Shown: positions 24,901-39,620, numbered from the stretch's first letter. The stretch: 64,000 nucleotides of DNA from Pontederia crassipes (GCA_030549335.1 CM060195.1:4557001-4621000); one strand, 5' to 3'. The notes: a model not told the origin generated them from the letters alone. Made by a program: numbers and translations.

Positions 24901-25640
24901 CACTACAAGAAATCTAATGAATAGATATATAGAAATCTAACTCTAATGTGGCGCTTATTCAACGTTACATAAGATAGTGAAACCTTAGCATCGCCACCAT
25001 GCCAAAGAAATGTGACACCGACTTCCGGACGCTAATAGAGTCACAATAGCCAACTATTAAAACAACATCACAGTGTCGACACTGGAGAGGCGCTAAGTGA
25101 CACTGCTTTTTTCACAAAAAAAAACACTATTGTGATGTCATGAAGTGCCAATAGAGGTGATAATTAGTGTCACGATACGAGATGCCACCGCGACGCTAAA
25201 CACTACGATGCCATTTAGGCTCCATTGTGTTGCTAGACTTGAGGCACTAAGCTGACATCATGTAGATGCCAATTTTACCTCACTTGTGATGTCTTCTACG
25301 ATGCTACAGAGACACCAAAGTGACACGATATGCAGCTTGATGTCAATGTCAATGTGTCGCTAATGATGTGGTGCAAAGTGATGCTATTGCAATGCTTACG
25401 TTATATCATAACCCGTGATGGTTGTGGCGCTAAACATTGCTAATGAGACACTTGTGATGCCATTATATCACTAATTCACATCATTATTATCATGTGAATG
25501 GACACTTGTGATGTCATTATATCACTAATTCACATCATTATTATCATGTGAATGGACACTTGTGATGTCATGCCAATTTCACAAAGGTGTCTCGAAATTG
25601 TTTACCATTGTATCGCTACATTTTGATTAATCAATCGTGA
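24901..25640. mobile_element. CACTA-type end with subterminal repeats
   Basis: Begins CACTACAAGAAATCTAATG, a canonical CACTA terminus. About 600 bp follow in which short motifs such as GACGCTAA, GTGACACTA and GATGCCA alternate in both orientations. No matching right end (TTTCTTGTAGTG) was found nearby, so this is a truncated or rearranged copy related to the arrays at 33.2-33.7 kb and 39.4-41.4 kb. Confidence 0.65.
25449..25570 (+). repeat. 54-bp tandem repeat, 2.3 copies
   Basis: Units start at 25449 and 25503, and a partial one at 25557, each opening CACTTGTGATG and containing ATTATCATGTGAATGGA. The two full units differ at one base. Confidence 0.93.
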
Positions 25641-28439
25641 CATTTCCAAATATAATCATCTCCATTGACACATTAGGATTTGAGCCATACGTATACATCA
25701 TAAAAAAATTAATATGTAGCTCACAAAATAGATGTACAAAAAGATAGTTCACAAATGAAATAACAATCACATCGCATAAAACCAAAATCAAAACTCTTAT
25801 TCTCATCGTCCTTAGCATGACTACTTTGGGATCAAAAGAGGTCCGTAACATGGATTCATATTGGGATCAAACCTTGTCGTTAATTTCATCAAAACATATG
25901 ACCATCAAAGGCAAAAATAGAATATTGATCAAATAATCCTCCTATTTTGATATAATCTTTGGAATATATTGATTAAGTCAAAATCAATAATGGGATTATT
26001 CAACTAGATCTTGTTATATTGATTGAAGAATAAGACAAGTACTCTCATAAAATAAACTCCATAGAGGCAATCAAACTATTAAATTGATTTTTAAGTTTGT
26101 CATACATATCATGATCTAATAGTGATTAACCTATCATTTCACGGTAATAATATTTCTCTTTAATTAAACTAAAATAAAAATTGACCTCCAAGAGATACGA
26201 GCATATCGTTTCAAATATATTGATGAACAATAAAACATGGACAATGTGATAAAAATTCAAGCTACATAACAAATAAATTATAAAGAAGTTAAAATTAAAT
26301 TTAAATATATGGTAATGAAAATTATAAACCAAACTTCATCATTTGTAGAATACAAAATTTAGTTTCACAACCTCAGAACAAAAAAGAAAAAAACATCACA
26401 AAATAAAGTTCAACATCAACCACAAATCAAAAAATACCAAAAGTTTTGAAGATGGAAATATGGATACTATATCCTCCTTCATGTCTCAAATCATATGCAA
26501 TATCAAATGATAGTTCTCCTCCTTACAATAGTGATCTACCTTCCTCAACTCTTCAACCATGCTTCCTACATTTTTCCTTTGTTATGATTCGAATAAAATT
26601 TCTATTGAAGTTTATATTTAGTTGAGATTTATAGTTTATTTATTTAGGATTTTGTTTTCTTATTTTGTTAGAATGGTATATTCCTATTTGGTTATGGTGT
26701 TTTTTTTATTTGAGTCAAGATTATGTGTTTTAATTCAATTAAGATTTTATTTCTTTCATGCATATTTTAATGTTTCTTAATTGTTATAAAAATTCAAGAT
26801 CCAATGAGATATCATTAAGAAGGTAGATGTAGTCTACAAAAGTTTCTCTAGTTTTGTCTTCATTACTATCTCGACTTCATCTATGGTAGCTTTCGTTCGT
26901 GATTGTTTCACTACTAATTAAGTTTCCACTCTCCCATGACTAGGTAGGTTACTAAGGGGATCCATGGTGTTCTTCCTTATAGGGAGGACTTAAGTATACA
27001 ATACATATGTAACTCTACAAATTTGAATAAAACTTTTTTGTTACCTAGTAACATAACTACTTTAAGGATGAACCTCACCTATATGCTTGTGTCCTCTTCT
27101 TCATGTCTAATATTGTCTCACTTAATATCCATAATTCCTTCCAAAATATTAGTATTCTTCGACTTTTTAGTTGACAAGATTGGTGTGTGTTAAGGGGCAA
27201 TCTTATGGATGGGGTCTTGAGTAGCATCTAATAAGCATGTTTGAGTATGCACCAAAAGATTTTGGTCATGTGCCTAGACAAGTTCATTTGTTAAAGGCTT
27301 GCGGGGCTCAGCAAAAGATACCTCGAGGCCACTAATGTGCAAACAATCGAGCACTTCCGTGAAGGAAAGTTTTTGTGTTGCCATGACACATTCAAGGCAA
27401 TGTGATAAGATTATAGAAACTTTATATATTAAGAAACAAAGTGATTGAATATAAAGACTTGTAAATAGGACTAGGCACATTCTACTTAATGAATAGTAGG
27501 TATGAGTGCTATAATAATGACATGAGGTGTGGAGAACGATAACTGCTGGTGTAGTGTTAGGTGTGTTTATTACCAAAATACTATTGTCTAACTATAAACA
27601 ATGTCTAAGGGCTCGTTTGATTTAGTTGATACAAAATAATTAATAAGTTAAAGTGTTTATAAGTAATTTAATAGCTGAAGTTGATTTTAAAAATAAGCAC
27701 TTAGTCGTTTGGTAATAAAATAACTTACAAGTAATTATTTTAGTAAAATGACTAAAATAAGTCCTCAATATTATAATATATGAAATTTGTGAAAAAAAGT
27801 TATATATGTATATATATATATATATATAGGCCAAAATAGTACATTTATTTATCACACTAATCAACATTTTTCTCCTACAAAATAAATCGGGGTCCCTTAG
27901 TTTATTTTTCTTGACTTATAATTATAAGCAAGTACTTATCAACTTTGTTTTTTAGTTACCAAACAAGAATAAATTTTGAAAACTATTTATAAGTCATTTT
28001 AACTAACTTATAAGTTTAGTGAAGCATTCTCTAAGAACAAAAGTGAGGTTATGAAAGAAAAATACATGAAAAGATAATTTGTGCAACGTTCATAAATGAG
28101 TAAGCATAATGTGATGCTTGACAAATACAATGCAAAATATCCATGACATATGCATATGTCCAAAATTCAATTTTATGCATTAGAAAATGAGTTTCATATC
28201 ATGGAAAGATTTAATGTCAAGGGTGCCCCTAAGTAAGCAATTGAGTCGGTTGAAGGAGACTAAGCTTGAACCGAGAGGGAAGGGTCTATGAAAGTATCTT
28301 TTGTTTTTGTTAAGTGGTGTTGATTATATAGATTCTTGCCCTAGTAAACGACATGCCTTTATATTTTTTATTTTTATAATTTTATTCTCAACAATGACAT
28401 AAAAAAATCTGATGTGTGAAGATTGTGTACGTGATCAAG
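25641..28439. other. AT-rich spacer with possible MITE at about 27609-28033
   Basis: No gene is supported. At about 27609 AAGGGCTCGTTTGATTTAG, and near 27955 TTACCAAACAAGAATAAATT, recall Tourist-like elements, with TAA at both proposed edges, but the right TIR is weak. An AT microsatellite lies near 27803-27827. Confidence 0.35.
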
Positions 28440-31400
28440 AGTCACAACATGTGATGGAAATTATCGATTCTATCTAACTCAACTAAATCTTAGACAAATG
28501 CATTCCCAATGGGGTATTGACTTCCACATAGGGATACATATATGGATAGTGCATCCACTCGAACTATTTCTTTCAAAAAGTTCTAAAAATTTATAGGTCC
28601 TATACAACTCAGGCCGCAAGCATGCAACCTTTCTTATAGTATAGTATGGGATCCAATCACAAAGAGAGGTTGTTTGCTTATAAACATTATGACTATGAAA
28701 GAAAATAATTTGAATAAGGTGATAAAAAGAGTTAAGTAAGAATTATTGAAAACTAAGATTTCAAATAATGAAACGATGATAGTAAGATTTTTTTGTTTTC
28801 TTTTTATATTTTTATCTTTTATCTTATATTTTCTATAAAGGGATTTATCAAAGCAAGAATGGTAACGAAAAAATAAAACTAGTTTTTAATTGACGATAAT
28901 AATTAAAGTATGTAAACTATTTTCAAGAAAGAACTGATAACAACTATGGATTAAACTGTCCAAAATAGTTGGATGTCAAAAAAATGTGGATCCTCTCACC
29001 CTTATGTTAAATATCTCCCAAAGGTTATGTAATATCATTTTGAGACTCTAGATCAAATTTGTGTAATCATAAAATGTCAATCATCACACTCTCATGTCAG
29101 GAATCACTCAAAGTCTCTCCGCTCTCATTTTGAAACTTTATGCTTAACTCAAACAGAGGTTAGGAATCTATTCATCATCTCACAAAATGAGAAAACGACC
29201 CAACCAATCAACACTATTTTTTCAAACCGCCATATGACGTCCAAAAATTCTAAAAACAATATATAAGAAACCTACTGGGGAAAATCGGAAACATAGGCTA
29301 TTCAAGGTGAGTTTTCATACGAAAATTATTCTTCTAATTGAGAGGATCATTCCTTCGTGATTACCAAACCATAAAATATGAAATTAATACTTTCGAAGTT
29401 AGCTTTCTATGGACTCTAGAATCACCTAAAAAGAAGTTTTATAGAGGAAGTTATGTCCTTAACTTCGTTGGTCACTCATCCTGTCCCGAGTGTGACACGT
29501 TCAATTTGTAAATTAGGTCAAGGTTAGAATATAATGAATTAGGAATTGAAATTTGGATATGATTAATTATACATTCCAAGGGGTTCAGTGAGAGTGGAAT
29601 CATACTATTTGGACTTGTATCTTGTGAGAAATAAATTTATCATTTCATAGTGATTTTTCTATTAGATTCCAGGACATTAACAAATCACGACCCGAATTGA
29701 CTATTTTTGTTATAAAGTTATACGAGGAGTTAAATTCTATAATTTTTATGATAAACTAATAAGGAAGTCTAATTTTTAGAAAAAATATTATCTTGTTAAA
29801 TAGGCAAGTATGAAAAAACATATACATTAATCATTCATTAACACACAGTCTGCTAGAGCATAAATCCTAGGTCAGATTTCCTAGGATGTTATTAAATACT
29901 CACTTGGACTTAGTTAATAATATTTGGGGGTTGGATAATAAGTCTAGTTTCTAATTTATCCAGAATCATATGATTTGCTTATGTGGTTAAGAAGTTATGA
30001 ATTATTTATTGACAAGTACTCAATCTGAAATCCTGAGATAACACCTAATTAAACTATGGAGGATTGAGAAGTTTCAATTGTGTGAACAAAAATACATGAA
30101 GTTAGAAATTGGTATTAGAGGAGATTATATGCATTTTAGGGTGCACAAGCATTCATGCATCATGAATATGCATTGTATATTGCCTTATTAGTGATTGGAA
30201 AGTAAAAAGACATTATTACTTGTAGGTAAACATCAAGGTACAAGTGAAAGGGAAGAAATCTAATAAACTTTCTTGAAGTGATAAAGTACAATGTGAGCGA
30301 GTAAATTTACAACATAGAAAAATGATATATGTTACTTGATATTATTTCAAGCAAAGATTATTATTAGTATTGTTATTGAAACATATCTTTAGTTAAGAAA
30401 GATATTTATGATATATTTCAAAGATTTCATATGACATGGAGTATCGTCTTACATCAAAATGTTTTCAAGGAACAATGTTTGTGAACTTAAAATAAGTTAC
30501 TAGATATTGATATATGATGGTGACATGTTATTTTGCTATTATAAAACTCCATTTGTACATTGACCATGCTGAATTAAAAAGTCTTTGAGAGCGCATTCGA
30601 TATAAATGAAGTCTTTGGGGCGTATATCGGGTGTCTTTGCCCTTTGGGACTGCTCTGCGTATATGTATTGATCCATGATATGCTCTGCGTATATGAAAAT
30701 CATGATTGTGTGACACATACTCATGAAGGGATACGTATTGACCCATGATTTTTTTTTACGTATTTAAGACTCTTGATTGTGAAGCTCTACTTAACTATAT
30801 GGCACACAATCATGGAGAGATATGTATTGACCCATGATGAGTATGTACGATGACGCATGTGTGGAGTTTAATTATGAAAATGGTGATATCTTGAGTTACT
30901 TTTACTTGTGTGAAAGTTTGATTTGACAATTTATGTTAATATGTTATGCTTTAAATATTTTTTCGTATGGAAAATGTGGTTATTTGAATGTTATATGCAC
31001 TTGTATTATTCTCCTATGTCGTATTTTTATTCCACTCACTGAGCAAATGATTGTTGCTCACAGTACCCATTTTAAATTTTTCAGATACTCGTAAGTTCTT
31101 GAGTTGAGTCGACTGATAGCTTGTTTTTACTGCATATAGAAGAGGTCGAGCCGTTGGAGTACTTTAATTCTCCTTCACTTTAGTTTTGTTTTTTGAAAGC
31201 ATGCATGTAATAGATAATCTTAAATGTTGTAATTAAGTTTGAGGAGAACTTTTTATAATGTCGTATATAACTTGATCTTATGGAGTGTTATATGTGAAAT
31301 GGTGTGTGAAACAATAATGATACTATGTGAATGTGATGTCTTATAACTTTTACTTAAACTTTGATGAATATATATATACATACATATATATATATATATG

Positions 31401-32165
31401 CATTTTTTTTATGAATTAATATTAGTACTTAGTCACGGAGTCGGATGTGACATGTAATCCAGTCTCTAATCCTAATGGACGGTCTAACAACATATAACTA
31501 TAGATATTACAATAGAAATTATCATCATCCCCACAATAAACATCGTTCAACAAAAAAATCAAGGAAAAGCCAATTAAACGAGGGCAAAAATAGTGCGGTA
31601 GAAAAAGAAAAGCAACAAGGTCGCTTCCCTTCTTAGTTTAGCCTTACTTTCCTCCCTTCAAAAGTATAATGTTCTCTCTCCTAAAATAGCCTCATCCTGG
31701 TTGGCTCTCCTCTTGCAATTCTGCTCTTTATACTCTTCATTCGCTCTCCACTTTTTTCCACCATTTGTTTTTTGCACCTATCCAAGTGTACAATAGCAGT
31801 TCCTTTTTTTTTTCAAAAGCAGTTGTGATTCTCTACCAGAAGCCAGCTTGTTTTTGTCATTTTTGCCAACTGACCTTTTTATAGGCACTGCGTACCCCTA
31901 TTCAGAGCAACCTTATGCTCCCACATGAATAGAAATATGCCCAAATCTATATATCTGAAATATAAAATTTCATAAATTTACATCAATATTATTCAATTTT
32001 GCAATAAAAACTAGAATAACATGGATTCCATAAAATGGGTAAAAGAGTAAAAATAAGAACTTTGTGTAACGAAAATACAGTCAAAAATCAAGATAATTAT
32101 GCTTCTAACCTAGCAAAAATAGATAATAAATCTATGTCATCAAACTTTTCCAAACTTGAGCAATT
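28440..32165. repeat. Old direct repeat, copy A
   Basis: Blocks at 28440-29200 and 31480-32165 correspond by eye, in the same order, to blocks at 32880-33190 and 41460-42900 (copy B). Shared landmarks include TATAGTATAGTATGGGATCC against TAGTATAGTATAAGGTC, ATTTATCAAAGCAAGAATGG against ATTTAACAAAGCAAGAACG, and AACATGGATTCCATAAAA against ACATATGGATTCCATAAAA. Copy A is interrupted by LTR-like DNA (about 29250-31454). It could be a retroelement LTR pair or a segmental duplication. No coding domain remains. Confidence 0.5.
29250..31454 (+). mobile_element. Degenerate Gypsy-type LTR remnant
   Basis: Near 31040 the phrase CACTCACTGAGCAAATG...GTTGCTCAC resembles the ACTGAGC...GCTCAC signature seen, inverted, in the solo LTR at 35754-39204. 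The block ends at GGAGTCGGATGTGACA (about 31452). The left end was not found. It interrupts copy A of the direct repeat, so it arrived after that duplication. A (TA)n run lies near 31371-31400. Confidence 0.4.
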
Positions 32166-32328
32166 TCTTGTCCTCAAACAAAAATTAAAAATTTAGGGCA
32201 AGATAGAAAATTAGCAATAGTCTCAAAAGGAAAAAAAATCAGTCACAATAGGAAGAACTTTTTGTACATAATTGTCCAAGCAGCATTTAACAAATTTTAA
32301 GTTAAGTACACTGAGATTAAATCACTAA

Positions 32329-32721
32329 GGGCATGTTTGGTTTTGGGTAAAAGGAGGATGGGGGAGAACATATTCCCCTTGTTTTATTAAGTTTAATTTG
32401 GAGGGTAAATGAGGGAATTTTCCCTTCCATTCCCCTCCAATATTTTATTTTTCATTCCCTTCCAAATCGGGATGGAAAGGAGGGGAACAGTACGACTAAA
32501 ATGAATTTTCATATTTAGTCTTATAAACTTAACATATAAATACACGTATAAGAGATAACATTATCTAAATTAATTAATTATTAAATTTTTATTCTCTTCC
32601 TTTCCCATCATCCAAACAAGGTTAACTATTCTCATTCTTTCCCTTCCATTGTCTTCTCATCTTTTCCCTTCACATTCTTTCTCTTCACTTCCCCTTAATG
32701 ACCTTTAAACCAAACAAGCCC
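32329..32721. mobile_element. Tourist-like MITE with TAA target duplication
   Basis: The ends GGGCATGTTTGGTTT (left) and AAACCAAACAAGCCC (right) are inverted repeats with one mismatch, flanked by TAA on both sides (32326-32328, 32722-32724). The 393-bp interior has CCCTTCC-rich and GGGAAT-rich halves. No ORF. Confidence 0.9.
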
Positions 32722-34009
32722 TAATGTAAGAATTATATGAAAGGTTTTTACTCCTCTAACCATATCTATACTAACTTTCAATTTGTTCTCTTAGCCTTAA
32801 AGATCCTTTTTAGAGATTTTTATAGAACGCCCTTTACTTTCTCCTTCTTTCTTTGTTTTTCTTTGTATCAAGTCTCTCCCACACTTAAGTTGATGCATTA
32901 GAAAATTAGAATGTATACAAGATCGAGAGATGCAAAATTGATAGAAAATATCGGTTCTATGCCAAACTCGTCAAAATCTCAAACGTGTGTTCTCATGGGG
33001 TTACTGGACTTTCACTAGGGGTACATAAACAGATAATTCCCTAGTGAAACTATTTTTTTCCAAACAAGTTTCAAATGTGTGTAAGTCCCAATGTATACTA
33101 TTCTGATCATAAGCTCACATCCTTCTTTGTAGTATAGTATAAGGTCAAACCACAAAGGTTATTTGCTTCTAAATTTTACGACCATGAAAAAAAAGACGCT
33201 ATAAGAAATTTAACGATTAGTGACACCAAATTTCATCTCTAAAGCGGTACTAAAACAACGCTAGAGAACGTAGCGACACATTAGCGTCGACTCTACGCCA
33301 CAACCATGCGGCATTGATGACTTGATGCTAATAGCATCGTGCTAGAGCCAACATAAAAGACCGCACTAATGAGATGCTAGAGTGGCACTCCCATGCCGAA
33401 AAGGTATTTAGTGACACCAATGTCGATGTCAAAGTGACGCTAAAGTATGTGATGTTGTTTTGATGCCAACGTGACACTATATTGATGCCATTGTGATATT
33501 AAAGCCATGGTTACCACGACCTCTATGTTGTATGTGTCAACGCTAAGCTGATGCCAAATAGGCGCTACCTCGAAAAGCTATGTTGACATTATTGTAATGC
33601 CAATCTCATATCTTATATCATCATTGATGTGACACTAAGGTGTCACTAATGTAACACGAAGTATGATATCAAGTTGCATCACTAATGTGTCGCTAATGTG
33701 ATGCAAATTACGATATATTTTGCCTCATTACATCTCTATTCTTTCCTTTCTACTCCATACAATTTACAATGCATTATGCACAATAGAAACTAAAGAAGTT
33801 GTATTGTATAAAAAAACCTAATGACATCACAAACATTTAATAATATAAGAAACTACTATCACTACAACATCATTGATATTACAAAACTATAATCACATCC
33901 AGTGTCAAAGATTTCTACCCTAGATCATTAATCATAATCGACGCCATTCTTGACATTTGACGATGATACTCAATCTTTGAACTCGTGAGATCTAGGTCTA
34001 AAGCTAGAT

Positions 34010-34920
34010 GATGGCCTGAATAGTATGCAAGACTGACGCTAGCTATTGAGAAAGCTGCTCAACAATAAGTCCCATTATGTTATACTATCGCGGATGAACT
34101 CAAAATAGACGAGCCTCCTACATACCTTCCGCTCTTTTTAAAATATGAACTATTGTTCCTAAGCCCCTCAAGTATCCATCTCGTGTAATGCCAATCACCT
34201 CCTCCCAAACAACAATATCCCTTACAAAATAGATAAATTTTATAAGCATATATATATATATAACATTAAAAATATTAATCATTTTCGAAATATGTTACTC
34301 GATGCCTGAGTACCATGATCATTCCCATATTTCTCGAACATCTTTTAATTATATGTATCATAAAAGTTTTATACATTGTAAATTTGAGAAATTATTTTGA
34401 CTAATCTGAACAACCAAATAAACATATAATGAGACTTAACAAATCTCTACGAGCACTGGACGTGACCAAGTCATTGGTCTTTCTACTCTTGAAAATTGAC
34501 ATAACCTTGTGCTTTCTCCTCATGCAATAAACTTTTAAATTTTACAAAAAGAATTAAATGAAAGATAAAAGTTGAACCATGGAAATCAGATAAAAGTTTT
34601 TTCATGCACCGGCGATGCTCGTTAAATCGTATTGACCCTCTTGTACTTTTATTGTTTCAGACTTTCTTTGCCAAGTCTCATTCATCCTACACGAACATCA
34701 AATATTAAGATTTTGCAAAATGATAAATTATGTAAAAACAATTTAAATATAAACTTACTTCCATTCCCTACAAAAGGAGTACTTCCAACTGGACATCTAA
34801 TATGATTTGGACATTTCTATATACCTTGCTCAATAGTGAGGCCGGCGGGAATGACAACCTTGCGAAACTTGTACAGCCAATTTCGGAGGCATTTCACAGT
34901 CACCTTTTTTAAACATATCT
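34010..34920 (-). pseudogene. Degenerate plant En/Spm transposase remnant
   Basis: The minus-strand reading at 34219-34152 gives DIVVWEEVIGITRDGYLRGL followed by G, which fits the conserved end of the plant Ptta/En/Spm transposase family (pattern: vlG-x-x-R-x-G-x-vRGlG). Further upstream on that strand (34915-34830) CLRNWLYKFRKVVIP and then WQRKSETIK (about 34680) are compatible with the N-terminal part. Stops and frame changes throughout; no intact ORF. Confidence 0.45.
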
Positions 34921-35753
34921 TATCATCTCCAAACTGAGTTATGGGCGAAGTTGATTTGATTCCTTAAAAGAATTATGAAAGATAGTGTTTTACAAATAAT
35001 ATAAAATACATTATATAACACAAAATTAAAGCATAATCATACGATAAACGCATAAAAGACGTCATCCTTCACTTCAATACGGACATCTTTCCATGATCCT
35101 CCACATATAATATATGTAGGTTATAACCATACACAATAACATTTGAGGTGCACCAGTTCAAACTATATATCATCATGCATAAAAAAATATGAACTTCTCT
35201 AAAACATGATTTCTTGCATGCACCAGAAAGTTTTATCACTTTGGGGTGATTCAAGAGAGTAAGATGACCTCCCTCGTGAAGTCCATCTCCTTTACATTAA
35301 TCCCACTCACAGTTAAAATCTCGCAATTGAAATCATTAAAACTAGAGTTTTAGCATTAGAATCAGAGTTCTCCACTAAGAGGATAATACAAAAGGGTCAG
35401 CAAGTTTGGAATCGAATGCCCCCACCAATCAAGTTTAACTTGATCCCTTGATTCAGCAAGTCATCAACTATGCCTTAAATACTAAGCTACAACTATACAA
35501 ATATTCAATAAACTAGTTAGCTTATTAGTTCCATATTGTATTAGTCAAAGTGAAAAAGGCGAAATGTGGACTTATTGTTGATGAAAGGAGGAGGGCGACG
35601 ACGGATGATGATCGACGGGGTTGAGGGTCGGCGCGTGAACAAATGTCGGTGCAAATGCATGGAGTAGTCGATGAACTCAGCACATTGCATAACTTGGCAA
35701 TGGCGAAGTCCCGTAGTCTAGCGCAAATAATTGGTGGTGAACTAGACAGACGG

Positions 35754-38700
35754 TGTCACGACCCCGATTTAAACCGGAGTTCGTGACTTATTACGGACGA
35801 TCAAATAAAATTAAAAAAAATTGCGAAAACGTGATGTAATTTTGTTATAACATAGATAAGAATGAAAATATCATAAAATAAACTACACAATTTATGATGA
35901 TCCTTCAGAGCAAACCAATAATTCTTAAGTTTTACATTTCATAAAATGATTTTGCCTTCTTACAGCATATAAAATATTACATATGCATTACGCATAACCA
36001 AACCTCTCGACATCCTAATAGAAGAATGCGAGGGACTCAAATATTTTCATCTTACCACGAACCCTTCAAATACTATCACCTCGCATGATTCCCAAAAATT
36101 ATTTGAAAAATGTTAACAACAACATAGTGAGCTAAAATAGCTCAGTAAGTTGATAACTCATAGCCTATGTGTTACCAACTAATCAATTCAGAGTGACATA
36201 GAAAAGCATGCAATAATCATAATAGAAAAATAGGTATTTTCATATATTTGTAAATTATATATATAACATACAAATTAGAAATATCACACTTAACTTGCAA
36301 TCAATATCATATAAATCATATCAAACATATGTATGCAAATGCAACACTCTCATGAATGCACGGATCACCAACTGACTAGTGGTCAGTAGGTGAACTCTAG
36401 AGGTTGCTCCCATCGTGATCAGCGATGTAGCACTTAGCTCCATTCTACTTCATCCCTTTCGGGGAATAAATCATATTACGATAGGTGGACTCTAGAGGTG
36501 GCCCCTACGAATTCTAGAGGTGGCCCCCATCACGACTACTCACGATGTGGCACTTAGTTCTATATGGCACTTAGCTCCAATCTATCTCATCCCATTATTG
36601 GGGAACAGAAATGATGGATTGGACTCTAGAGGTGGCTCCCATCATGATCAGCGATGTAACACTTAGCTCCAACCATCATATATGCAAATGCAAACAAATG
36701 TCGATGCATGATTCATCATATAACAAACATCTCTCGAATATCAGAAGATAAATCATATCAAATACCATTTCAAACGAAACAAGATTGCACTCATCATAAT
36801 CCATTCAGATCATATCACATATAATTTTCAAATGTGCAATCATATAATCATTCAGATATATTTTTCATAATTGCATTTCTCGAAATCAATTCATAGCATA
36901 TCCAAAACATATTCAATACATATAATAATCGATGTCACCCCAAATTCAAAAGAGATGAATACATAGAGTAGGAGAAACCAACTTACTTGACATAAACGAT
37001 CATACAAGGTGTTTCCTCATCTCTTTTTCTTATCATTCATCTAACCTATAACAATAATATAAGTCCATATTACTTTTACAACCATACCAACATAGAGATG
37101 AGATATCATTTACACATTCCATATAGCTCAATATTCATCATAATTGGTTATCTTGTATTATGGTTGATTGCGCACCTAGTTAAGAAAATTCATAACCCTT
37201 AAGATAAATAGTAAATTCACATTATTCCAATTTTACTTAGCTCCATATTATAGATATCTTAATCTATAAAAGTTTAAATTTTATTTCATTAACCATCGTT
37301 CACAAGAAAATCATAGTTTGACCTAAGTTTTATGTCACTTGTGTCTTCTGACAGACTGAGTGAGGTTCGGTTAATCATTTATAACTTTCACTAGACATAT
37401 CATTTTCAAGTGATTATAATTGTAAATGAAACCTAACATATGTGTCTTTCTGATCCTAAATTATCAAATAATTATATAACATATTAGATTTAATACATAA
37501 TCTGTACAATTGAGTAATATTTTTTTTAGAAGATAGAACGATAGCATCGTAAAGATGAATACATAAGATTGTCTGCGACTATCTTATTGACCTAATTCCA
37601 AATCTCAAAGGCATTAGACTATGTAATGTACAACATATATTAATTATAGATTTTTACTCATTATAATGTATCTAAAGAAATTTCTGTGATTATAAACATC
37701 TTGTTATTTTGTTCATACTTCTAAAAACTGATGGGTACCACTTATGCTCCTCATATGTCTCTTCACACGGATAGTTTTGATGTGGTTCAAATTGGATTAG
37801 AACCCTCATTAGTATAAGTTTATGGCATATAAAATATTCTTAATTTATCTCTCAGAATAGAATTGATAACTTAATTATTAATTAGGGCCACTTATACTGC
37901 TTGGAACAACAAGGCATATGATAACCAATTATATAGTTCATAACTTTCTAAATATGTAAATACACGTCATTCTAGAACAAATCTTTCCCCTCTGAAAACT
38001 AGACTTCTAAAGAATCAGATTCTAAAGGTTTCATAATTTTATAATCGTTCTAAAATATTTCAACGACAAACTAAACCTTCAGCTATTAGACTTAAAAAAA
38101 AATGAGAAAATTATTTTCCACATTTAACCTAACTTCATATAATTCCATTGATATTTTAAACAAAGCTTTACTTATAACTTCCATAAGCTCAAAATAATAT
38201 ATAAACTATTAAAGTCTAAATTCGGTTCCACCTCATACATACCATACTAGTTTTCCTTCTCTTTTCCTTTCTTCCATGAGTTCGGTCAGCATCCACGGAG
38301 ACAACTCCTTTCCTTTTGTTGTATCCCCTCCCATTCCTCCTCATTTCCTCTTATGACCGACCACAAAACAAAAGGAGCCAACGTAGATTTCTTTCCTTTC
38401 CTATTTCTCTTCAACTCGGCAGCAAAAAGGAAATGATGCAACCTTCTTTTTCTTCTCCCTTATCTTCCTTAGTTCGGCCAGCTTCAGCAAATAAAACCCT
38501 CTTCTTTTTAACCTTCTTTTCTTTTTATTTGTCCTTCTGGCCGACATGTGAAAGGAAGTAAAAGCTTCCTTTTATTTCTCCCTTAGATCGAGCATGGTAA
38601 GTCGGTAATCAAGTAAGGTGAGCTGTCATGCTGAGTAACCTTCTCTCTCCTTTTTTTTGAAAGTAAGTCGGTACACATGTGTCACTTGGTGTCATTCCAA

Positions 38701-39204
38701 ATCTAATTAATTAGTAAGGTGATTAATTACCCCCTTATCATGCGAGGATGACAAAAGTGGTAGTATCATCATGGGTACTAGCCACCTTAATTAATTACCA
38801 TATTAGGAGATGATTTGCTTAACCCCTATAAGGAAGTTAATTCAAATTTATTGAATAATGATATTAATATCACTAATCTTAGCATATCTTATTTTTCTAT
38901 ATAGATGTATGGTAATAAGTCAATTTAAACACCCATAACTTGAAATCATTTGTATATGCCTTCAGTACAAGAAGATGAGAATAATACATATATATATAGC
39001 ATCAGTACACAACTAACTAATTAATTATTCTAATAAACAATTAAGCATATTAATGCTAGCTTTATATTAATCCAATAATATTATGTTCAACTTGATGATA
39101 TAATATTTTATGGAATTTGTTACTGGAGCTCATTAATAATTTACTTTAAAAAAATCATCATTATATTGAATTAGTGAAAGAAATATTTAACTTGGGGTAT
39201 TACA
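35754..39204 (-). mobile_element. Solo LTR, 3.45 kb, Gypsy (Tekay/Del-like)
   Basis: Terminates TGTCACGACCCCGATT at the left and CTTGGGGTATTACA at the right, with a perfect 5-bp duplication GACGG (35749-35753, 39205-39209). Read on the minus strand it runs TGTAATACCCC to GGTCGTGACA, and contains an ACTGAGC...GCTCAC block near 36125-36155 (complement), typical of large Tekay/Del LTRs. No gag-pol is present and the single TSD encloses a single LTR, so it is most likely a product of LTR-LTR recombination. Family assignment is by resemblance. Confidence 0.75.
36391..36675. repeat. Tandem repeat within the solo LTR
   Basis: Three to four copies of a unit containing GACTCTAGAGGTGGCTCCCA, then CAGCGATGTAGCACTTAGCT, of variable length. 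Local duplication inside the LTR. Confidence 0.8.
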
Positions 39205-39620
39205 GACGGCCATGGATGACAATGCCCACGGCGTAGGCGACGGCGATGGAAAAATGACAACGGCAATGGCAGAGCAGCAATGGTGATGGCAGAGGCGGTG
39301 GCAGCGACCATGGAGGAAGAATTAAAATGATAAAGGTTAAAACAAAAGTGGGGTTAGGGATTTAAGGTAATTCTTTTAGTGTCACCAACATTGGCGATAC
39401 TAATGTGAGGCCAAATTAGTCAAGACTATGTGACTCTAAATTGGCACCGAAGTGACTCTATGTTAGCATCCAGAATAAAAATGGGGCTATCGTAATGCTA
39501 ATGTGAAGCCACTTGATATCTCTAAAATGAAATAGCATATGAAATTTCTTGTATGCACAACACAAAGCACTGTTGCACGCTATCGACGCTAAGACGACAA
39601 TATTGTGTCTCTAAATTAGC

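Noticed and set aside
30528..30746. ORF with YAEH/IRRA phrases repeated
   Set aside because: Produced by the duplicated phrase TGCTCTGCGTATATG in the LTR-like remnant; no protein family.
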